Origin: Streptomyces sp. KL109B
GTDB taxonomy: Bacteria; Actinomycetota; Actinomycetes; Streptomycetales; Streptomycetaceae
Direction: 5' to 3'
DNA: 64,000 bases
Assembly: GCF_030766935.1 (NCBI RefSeq)
Contig: NZ_JASERL010000005.1
Location: 1-64,000, forward strand
A program made the position numbers and the translations under genes. The notes beneath the pieces were generated by a model, which was given only the letters and a program-made list of their open reading frames with translations, searched no databases and was not told where the DNA came from. Positions 59,646 to 64,000 of the stretch are shown here, piece by piece (within the stretch, counting starts at the first letter, position 1; every line of letters starts with the position of its first letter).

Positions 59646-59929
59646 CAGCTCGGTGCCGTCTGCTGCGCCTGGGTGATCGTGTCGTGCACGGCCGCGACGG
59701 TCCGTTCCAGGGAGGCCTCGTTGAGCTGAGGCTTGAGCTCGATGGTGACGGATCCAATGACGGGGTTGGTCTCGTCGATGTCTGCCTGGACGGTGGGTTC
59801 GCCGTCGTTCTCGTGGATGGCGCGGGCTGCGTCTCGGACGATGTCTTCGACGAGGGCGCTGTCGAGTCCGGCGTCCGTGAGTTCGTCGGCGTAGGCGGAG
59901 AGTCGTTGTGCGGTGGTCAGGTCTGCCAT
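59645..59929 (-). CDS. Small hypothetical protein (94 aa)
   Basis: A 94-residue acidic protein: LSAYADELTDAGLDSALVED is helical, and VIGSVTIELKPQLNEASLER continues as strand and helix. No domain recognised. Part of the coupled small-gene string. Confidence 0.6.
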   Translation of the reverse strand: MADLTTAQRLSAYADELTDAGLDSALVEDIVRDAARAIHENDGEPTVQADIDETNPVIGSVTIELKPQLNEASLERTVAAVHDTITQAQQTAPS

Positions 59930-59941
59930 GGCGCGGGCCTT

Positions 59942-60235
59942 TCAGCGGAGTCCTGGGTGGGGTTCTTGCGGGCGTTGCCGTCCGGGCCTGGGGTTGGCGC
60001 GCTGTGCTTCGTTGCCCTCGCGGCTGGACTTCTGGTCATGGCAGGGCCCACAGACACCTTGGAGATCCGCGTCTCCGTTGAGGTCGGCCTTGGGCACTAT
60101 GTGATCGCAGAAGCGGCTGGGCCGTACTCCGCAGAGGACGCACGTCTTGTCGCGTTCCAGGATCCGCGCCCGTATCTTCGGCCAGCCAGATGGCAGCCGC
60201 TGCTTACGCCCGGAGTTCTGCCAGCCGCCGCTCAT
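59942..60235 (-). CDS. HNH endonuclease, small
   Basis: A 97-residue protein with one HNH domain: RARILERDKTCVLCGVRPSR, then FCDHIVPKADLNGDADLQGV and CGPCHDQKSS. The CxxC...DH...CxxCH layout gives the structural zinc and catalytic histidine. Small HNH nucleases are often cos-site or homing nucleases. ATG 60235 overlaps the upstream gene stop by 4 bp. Confidence 0.8.
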   Translation of the reverse strand: MSGGWQNSGRKQRLPSGWPKIRARILERDKTCVLCGVRPSRFCDHIVPKADLNGDADLQGVCGPCHDQKSSREGNEAQRANPRPGRQRPQEPHPGLR

Positions 60236-60543
60236 GGCGTCGGGAGTCCGTCGGTGTCGTTGCGATACTTGGCGAGCGCTTCGTGGACGCCGTCTTCGCC
60301 GCTGTCGCTGGAGTCCCACCACTCGACGGCCTTCCACACGTCGGTGAGGCGCGCCACGCGGGCGGTGGCCCTGACTTCCCATTGCCGGAGCAGGAGGAGG
60401 AGTTCTTCGGTCTCGCGTGCGGCGTCTTGGGCGTAGCCGAGGCCGGCGAGCCGGGAGGCCATGTCTTCGAGGTCGTGGCGCTGGGAGCGAAGGTCTTCAA
60501 GGTCTTGCACGTAGCAGAGGTAGTTGAAGGAGCCGCCGCTCAT
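60232..60543 (-). CDS. Hypothetical protein, MSGGSFNY type (103 aa)
   Basis: A 103-residue protein starting MSGGSFNYLCYVQDLEDLRS, an N-terminus seen repeatedly in phage hypothetical proteins, followed by a long helix (DAARETEELLLLLRQWEVRA) and a Trp/acidic tail (WKAVEWWDSSDSGEDGVH). No function known. Confidence 0.65.
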   Translation of the reverse strand: MSGGSFNYLCYVQDLEDLRSQRHDLEDMASRLAGLGYAQDAARETEELLLLLRQWEVRATARVARLTDVWKAVEWWDSSDSGEDGVHEALAKYRNDTDGLPTP

Positions 60544-60546
60544 CGT

Positions 60547-60855
60547 CTACTCCCCTGCCTTCGCGGTGATCTTTCGGAAGAGGTCTTCCTGGATGGGCGT
60601 CGTGTCACTGTCGCCCTGGTCGTGGCTGTCGGTGCTCGGCAGGGTGAGGTCGTTGGCGGGGATGTCGATGGTGCGATCGGAGCAGAGGACTCCGCGCGCT
60701 CCGATCTTCTGCGCGAAGTCGTCCCAGTACGCATTGATCGCCGCACGTTCTTCCATCGTGTCGACGGTCCAGTCGTCGATGACGAGGATGAACGGGGTTT
60801 CGGTCTGGTCTCCGTTGTGGACCATGGGGAGTTCGAGGATCTGCAGGCGTGCCAT
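60547..60855 (-). CDS. Hypothetical protein (102 aa)
   Basis: A 102-residue acidic protein with TPFILVIDDWTVDTMEERAA, then IDIPANDLTLPSTDS and LFRKITAKAGE. No recognised domain; TPFILVIDDW could be a small beta-alpha fold. Coupled to the upstream 62-residue gene. Confidence 0.6.
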   Translation of the reverse strand: MARLQILELPMVHNGDQTETPFILVIDDWTVDTMEERAAINAYWDDFAQKIGARGVLCSDRTIDIPANDLTLPSTDSHDQGDSDTTPIQEDLFRKITAKAGE

Positions 60856-61043
60856 CAGCCGTTCACCGCCTCGTTGTCCTGGCGGACGATGCTGCGGACG
60901 TTGGCGCGGGGGACTATGGCGATGTGGGCCGCCACTTTTGAGTGGGCGAGGACGTAGTCCTGGGCTTCGGTGTCGTACTCGACGCCGTCGGCTTCGACGG
61001 TCTCTGTGTCGCCGCTCAGGTAGTTGATCGTGTAGGTGGCCAT
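60855..61043 (-). CDS. Small hypothetical protein (62 aa)
   Basis: A 62-residue protein with TYTINYLSGDTETVEADGVE and AAHIAIVPRANVRSIVR, resembling small beta-sheet phage proteins. ATG 61043 gives a compact product; longer frames are not protein-like. Confidence 0.55.
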   Translation of the reverse strand: MATYTINYLSGDTETVEADGVEYDTEAQDYVLAHSKVAAHIAIVPRANVRSIVRQDNEAVNG

Positions 61044-61062
61044 GGGCGCGGGCTCCTGGTGG

Positions 61063-61422
61063 TCAGATGGTGGGGCAGTCTTCGTCGCCGAGTTCGATGT
61101 GCCGTCCGCGCCGGGTGCAGCGCGGGCAGATGCCGATGCTGCGTCCGGAGCCGGGCCCGTACTCGGGGTCGGGGATTCTGCCGCCGCTTTGGTGTCCGCC
61201 GTAGGGGCGCGAGCAGAGAACGCAGGGCAGCCAGAAGAAGCCGTTGGTTCGCGCGTACCTCTCGTGGATGCGCGTCCAAGCCTGCGGCAGGAGTCGCACC
61301 CATGCTTCTCGATGCTTCGGCGCACAGCATGCGAGGGGCGGTCGAATGCCGAGGCTCCGGTACCAGAGGCGTTCGATCCACGACGGTGGCCTCATGGTGA
61401 GCGTGACCTGATAGCGGGCCAT
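61063..61422 (-). CDS. Hypothetical protein with paired zinc motifs (119 aa)
   Basis: A 119-residue protein with a hydrophobic start (PSWIERLWYRSLGIRPP), CCAPKHREAWVRLLPQAW, WLPCVLCSRPYGGHQSGG and IGICPRCTRRGRHIE. Two CxxC pairs suggest a zinc ribbon. Function unknown. Confidence 0.6.
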   Translation of the reverse strand: MARYQVTLTMRPPSWIERLWYRSLGIRPPLACCAPKHREAWVRLLPQAWTRIHERYARTNGFFWLPCVLCSRPYGGHQSGGRIPDPEYGPGSGRSIGICPRCTRRGRHIELGDEDCPTI

Positions 61423-61443
61423 GGGCGCGGGCCTTCCGTGGGG

Positions 61444-61626
61444 TCAGTGTTCGTGGATGCGGCGGAGCACGATGCCCGGCCAGGTCTGAAGTTGGTAGTC
61501 GCTGCCGCTGCAGTCCTTGATCAGGCAGATCGGTAGGGCGATACCCGAGCTGCGCTGCGACTTCGGCTCCTGTCCGATGCCGAGTTCGCGTTCGAGCCGG
61601 TCGATAAGCGCGTAGTCTGGCTTCAC
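61444..61626 (-). CDS. Small hypothetical protein (60 aa)
   Basis: A 60-residue protein with VKPDYALIDRLERELGIGQE and LPICLIKDCSGSDYQLQTW. GTG 61626 overlaps the methyltransferase stop by 4 bp, so it is translationally coupled. Function unknown. Confidence 0.55.
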   Translation of the reverse strand: MKPDYALIDRLERELGIGQEPKSQRSSGIALPICLIKDCSGSDYQLQTWPGIVLRRIHEH

Positions 61627-62162
61627 GTCCGGCTCCACCACCAGCATCCGAGCGTCGAGCCCTTGAAGCTGTCGACGTTGCCGCCGAGTCCGGCCATGAC
61701 GGCGTCCATGTCGTCGGCATCCCACTGGTGGACGTGCGCCTCGTGCGGGTTGCCGTCGACCTCACCCTGTACGGACTCGACGATCGGCACGGAGACGAGG
61801 ATGTTCCACGCCCCGGCGGCGACCGCACGCTGGAGCAGGGCCACGGCTTCGTCGCGTTCGACGTGCTCCAGAACGTCGCCGAAGATCACGAGGTCGCGGT
61901 AGAAGAGGTGCTCTTCGCTCTCGCGCGCGTCTTCGACGTGGATCTCGTCGTACATCTTCCGCGTCTTCGTGGACTTCAGCTTGTACTTGGCCACGAAGGG
62001 CTTGTGCACTTCGATGCCGGTCCACCACACGCCTTCGTGGACGGGCCGGAAGAGGCGCGCGTAGGTGCCTTCACCGGGTCCGATGTCGGTGACGGTGTCG
62101 GGGAGGTGGCGCTTGAACCGTTCGAGGGACCAGTCCTTGCCCTCGACGTCGGAAGTGGGCAT
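61623..62162 (-). CDS. Class I SAM-dependent methyltransferase
   Basis: A 179-residue Rossmann-fold methyltransferase. The SAM-binding motif I is DIGPGEG (26-32), and a later motif is LVIFGDVLEHVERDEAVALL. The C-terminal HEAHVHQWDADDMDAVM shows an acidic, His-rich loop. It could modify tail spike, DNA or a small molecule; position next to the tail spike suggests a virion or receptor role but is not proof. ATG 62162 gives the family N-terminus. Confidence 0.78.
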   Translation of the reverse strand: MPTSDVEGKDWSLERFKRHLPDTVTDIGPGEGTYARLFRPVHEGVWWTGIEVHKPFVAKYKLKSTKTRKMYDEIHVEDARESEEHLFYRDLVIFGDVLEHVERDEAVALLQRAVAAGAWNILVSVPIVESVQGEVDGNPHEAHVHQWDADDMDAVMAGLGGNVDSFKGSTLGCWWWSRT

Positions 62163-62173
62163 GACGGGTCTCC

Positions 62174-63844
62174 TTACGCGGGCTGGACGATCATCCAGGC
62201 GACGACGGATGTGTCGCTGCCGCTGGAACTGGTGATCGTGAATGAGGTTCCGGCGGTGCGGGCGGAGACGCGCAGCCATCCGGGAGTGCCACCGGGTGTC
62301 TGACAGGTGAGGAAGATCCGTGAACCGGCGGTGACGGCGGTGGTGTTCACGACGCGCGTTCCGGCGGCGAGCGTGGCCACGCCCAGACGGGCGTTGGCGC
62401 CTTCGGCGATGTTGATGCCGGAACCGGGTGCCAGCAGGGAGAGGTTGCCGCTGGAGATGAGGTGTCCGGCCGCCTCGATGCTGCTGGCGCCGTAGAGGTA
62501 GCCGGGCAGGTTGAGCTGGCCGGCGCCTTGGTCAATCTGGGTGACGGTGCCTTGCAGCACGTTGGGGGTGACGTGGGCATGCGAGATCAGTGTGGCGGAC
62601 ACGTCGGGGTCGACGCGCACGAACGCAGCAGGGGTACCGCTCGTGGATTGTTCGACACAGCCGTGGATGAGGTGGGCGTTGCCAGTGCCGGCGAGCCAGA
62701 TGCCGGTGGTGGCGTTGTTGGAGACGGAGCAGCCGGAGAGGGTGATCCCTTCCGACGACACGATTTTGAAGGGGGTGCCGTCCTGCCCGTTCTTCGCGAC
62801 GGTGGCTTCGGCGCCGCAGCCGGTGAGGGTGACGGCGCTGCAGGTCGTCAGCAGGTAGCCAAGCCCGTTGCTGTCGGCGGCGCACCCGGAGAGGGCGGAG
62901 TAGAACAGGCGGGGCAGGTTGTAGCCGATCTGCCCGTTGTTGTTGGCGTAGCAGCCGGTGAATGTGCAGGATGTCGACGATCCGGTGGAGTGGATGTTGA
63001 AGCCGTGCCGTTTGTTGCTGACCGCGATGACGCCCGTGAATGTCGACACGATGGGGGTGTCGATGTCGATGCCGTCCAGGCCGAATGTGGCTACGGTCAC
63101 GTTGTCGAGCCGCACGTAGGGGACGGCGTCGCCTGCGGCCAGGGCGAGTTTCAGGCCGGTTCCGGTGCCGGTGCCGGGCCCGGACAGGGTGAGGTCCGAC
63201 AGGGTGAAACGGATGCGGTCGGTGCCGGTGATGCCGTTCGCGGTGGTGCTGGACTGGGCGAGGACGGTCACGGCTGCTCCGGCGCCCCGGATTTGCACGT
63301 TGTCTGCGGCGGCGGCGAGGGAGGCGGTGAGCCGGTAGGTGCCTGCCGGGATGTAGACGACGCTGCCGGTGGTGGCTGCGGTGGTGATGGCGGCTTGGAT
63401 GGCGGCGGTGTCGTCGGTGGTGCCGTTGCCTCGCGCGTTGTAGGGGCCCCGCCGGACGTTGATCCAGTCGGTGACGCCGGTGGTGACGAGGCTGTCGGCG
63501 TATGCCCGGTCTCCGTGCGGGTCGGTGGCGTCTGTGTGGTCCAGGAGCGCCGCAGAGGAGTATGCGCGGTCTCCGTGCGGGTCGGCGGCGGTGCTGTGGG
63601 CAGCTATTTTGGCTGTCGCGTCCGCGGCGGCTGTGTCGGTGGCTGCTGTCACGGCGGCGGTCTGGGCGGCTGCTGCCGCACCTGCCGGGTCGGCGCCTAC
63701 GTCTTCGGCGTCGAGGGTGACGCCGCCTGTGCGCCCGTTGACGGAGGAGACGAGCCCGGCGGTGACATCGATGACGCGGGCCTGCTGCCCGCCGTTGACG
63801 TTGATCTGGTCGGGCCCGGTTTCGCCGGTGACGACGAGTTTCAC
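62174..63844 (-). CDS. Tail spike with right-handed beta-helix (pectate-lyase-like)
   Basis: A 556-residue protein. The N-terminal part has INVNGGQQARVIDVTAGLVS, an Ala-rich stalk and two DPHGDRAY motifs. From about residue 130 it becomes a beta-helix of the pectate lyase superfamily (DDTAAIQAAITTAATTGSVV, then IPAGTYRLTASLAAAADNVQ, then GADS-type repeated Asn/Gly turns). The C-terminal region is a beta-rich head (VVAWMIVQPA). It probably binds or degrades cell-surface polysaccharide. It lies upstream of the terminase genes, away from the other tail genes. GTG 63844. Confidence 0.8.
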   Translation of the reverse strand: MKLVVTGETGPDQINVNGGQQARVIDVTAGLVSSVNGRTGGVTLDAEDVGADPAGAAAAAQTAAVTAATDTAAADATAKIAAHSTAADPHGDRAYSSAALLDHTDATDPHGDRAYADSLVTTGVTDWINVRRGPYNARGNGTTDDTAAIQAAITTAATTGSVVYIPAGTYRLTASLAAAADNVQIRGAGAAVTVLAQSSTTANGITGTDRIRFTLSDLTLSGPGTGTGTGLKLALAAGDAVPYVRLDNVTVATFGLDGIDIDTPIVSTFTGVIAVSNKRHGFNIHSTGSSTSCTFTGCYANNNGQIGYNLPRLFYSALSGCAADSNGLGYLLTTCSAVTLTGCGAEATVAKNGQDGTPFKIVSSEGITLSGCSVSNNATTGIWLAGTGNAHLIHGCVEQSTSGTPAAFVRVDPDVSATLISHAHVTPNVLQGTVTQIDQGAGQLNLPGYLYGASSIEAAGHLISSGNLSLLAPGSGINIAEGANARLGVATLAAGTRVVNTTAVTAGSRIFLTCQTPGGTPGWLRVSARTAGTSFTITSSSGSDTSVVAWMIVQPA

Positions 63845-64000
63845 CGTGTCACTTCCAAACTGATCATTGCTTTGCCCTGCAGGAGCCGGACGACCGTGGA
63901 CCCGAGGACTACTTCGAGGTCCCAGCGTCCGTCGCGGGTGAGGGTCTGGGTGACCGATGCGGGGATGGCGAGACGGATCGTCGCCCCGTCGACCGTGAGG
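63841..64000 (-). CDS. Partial BppU-like baseplate/tail fibre protein (C-terminal 52 residues)
   Basis: The last 52 residues are visible: TVDGATIRLAIPASVTQTL, DGRWDLEVVLGSTVVRLLQG and KAMISLEVTR. The pattern resembles the small BppU-type N-terminal fold in baseplate and fibre proteins. Its TGA overlaps the tail spike start codon, so the two are coupled. The start is beyond the right edge. Confidence 0.55.
   Translation of the reverse strand, partial: LTVDGATIRLAIPASVTQTLTRDGRWDLEVVLGSTVVRLLQGKAMISLEVTR

Larger units (their letters stand above)
28218..64000. mobile_element. Integrated siphovirus-like prophage (right end outside window)
   Basis: From about 28.2 kb the genes switch from chromosomal metabolism to a phage set: lysogeny regulators, tyrosine integrase, lysis genes, tail, tape measure, head, portal, terminase and tail spike. 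Nearly all late genes are on the minus strand with short overlaps. The left boundary is approximate (27.78-28.33 kb); no right boundary is seen before 64000. A lesion in the large terminase suggests it may be defective. Confidence 0.9.

Overview
The window is high-GC actinobacterial DNA with strong GC bias at third codon positions, frequent GTG starts and 4-bp GTGA/ATGA gene overlaps. Together with the gene families present, this points to a Streptomyces chromosome. It has two parts: ordinary chromosome from 1 to about 27.78 kb, and an integrated siphovirus-like prophage from about 28.2 kb to the right edge, where it is cut off. The distal attachment end is therefore not visible.

Chromosome (1-27.78 kb): a flavin reductase and a thioredoxin; a PlsC acyltransferase convergent with a transglutaminase-like protein; a translationally coupled operon of DUF6421, short-chain dehydrogenase and threonine aldolase; an HSL-type esterase and an LLM flavin oxidoreductase; a decayed gene, a nitrobindin-like protein, a PadR regulator, a 41-residue membrane peptide, a GDPD phosphodiesterase, a GNAT and a VOC protein; an NDH-2-like dehydrogenase facing a penicillin-acylase-family amidohydrolase. 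Next comes a likely catabolic locus: an MHS transporter and a sulfatase divergent from a Gfo/Idh - DUF6807 (PmoA) - cupin operon that carries a perfect LacI-type operator. A MarR regulator, a FUSC membrane protein, DUF5134, M56 peptidase, PAP2 phosphatase and HAD hydrolase genes complete this part. Three or four copies of a short intergenic repeat sit at gene ends.

Junction (27.78-28.33 kb): no convincing gene, but three strong inverted repeats. The prophage left end is probably here.

Prophage: the end next to the chromosome holds small regulators (XRE, GntR), small hypotheticals, a GNAT with a zinc-binding tail and a tyrosine integrase operon. A terminator at 34.5 kb separates this from a long leftward late operon. 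Read in the direction of transcription (right to left) the late operon has: a BppU-like fragment, a beta-helix tail spike and a SAM methyltransferase; small early-type genes; a GATC-rich iteron-like region; TerS, HNH, TerL, portal, MuF-like protein, scaffold, major capsid, a glycosyltransferase coupled to the capsid gene, connectors, tail tube, a tail assembly chaperone with a clear -1 programmed frameshift, a 1660-residue tape measure carrying M23 and transglycosylase domains, tail tip proteins, endolysin, an exoribonuclease-like protein, holin-type proteins and a membrane-anchored collagen-like protein.

The most striking observations are an in-frame TGA (with two extra codons) inside the TerL P-loop, a -1 frameshift splitting the neighbouring HNH gene, the GATC iteron region upstream of terS, the capsid-linked glycosyltransferase, and a DUF4429-like gene inserted on the opposite strand inside the head-tail module. 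The two packaging lesions suggest a damaged prophage, unless recoding or sequence error explains them.
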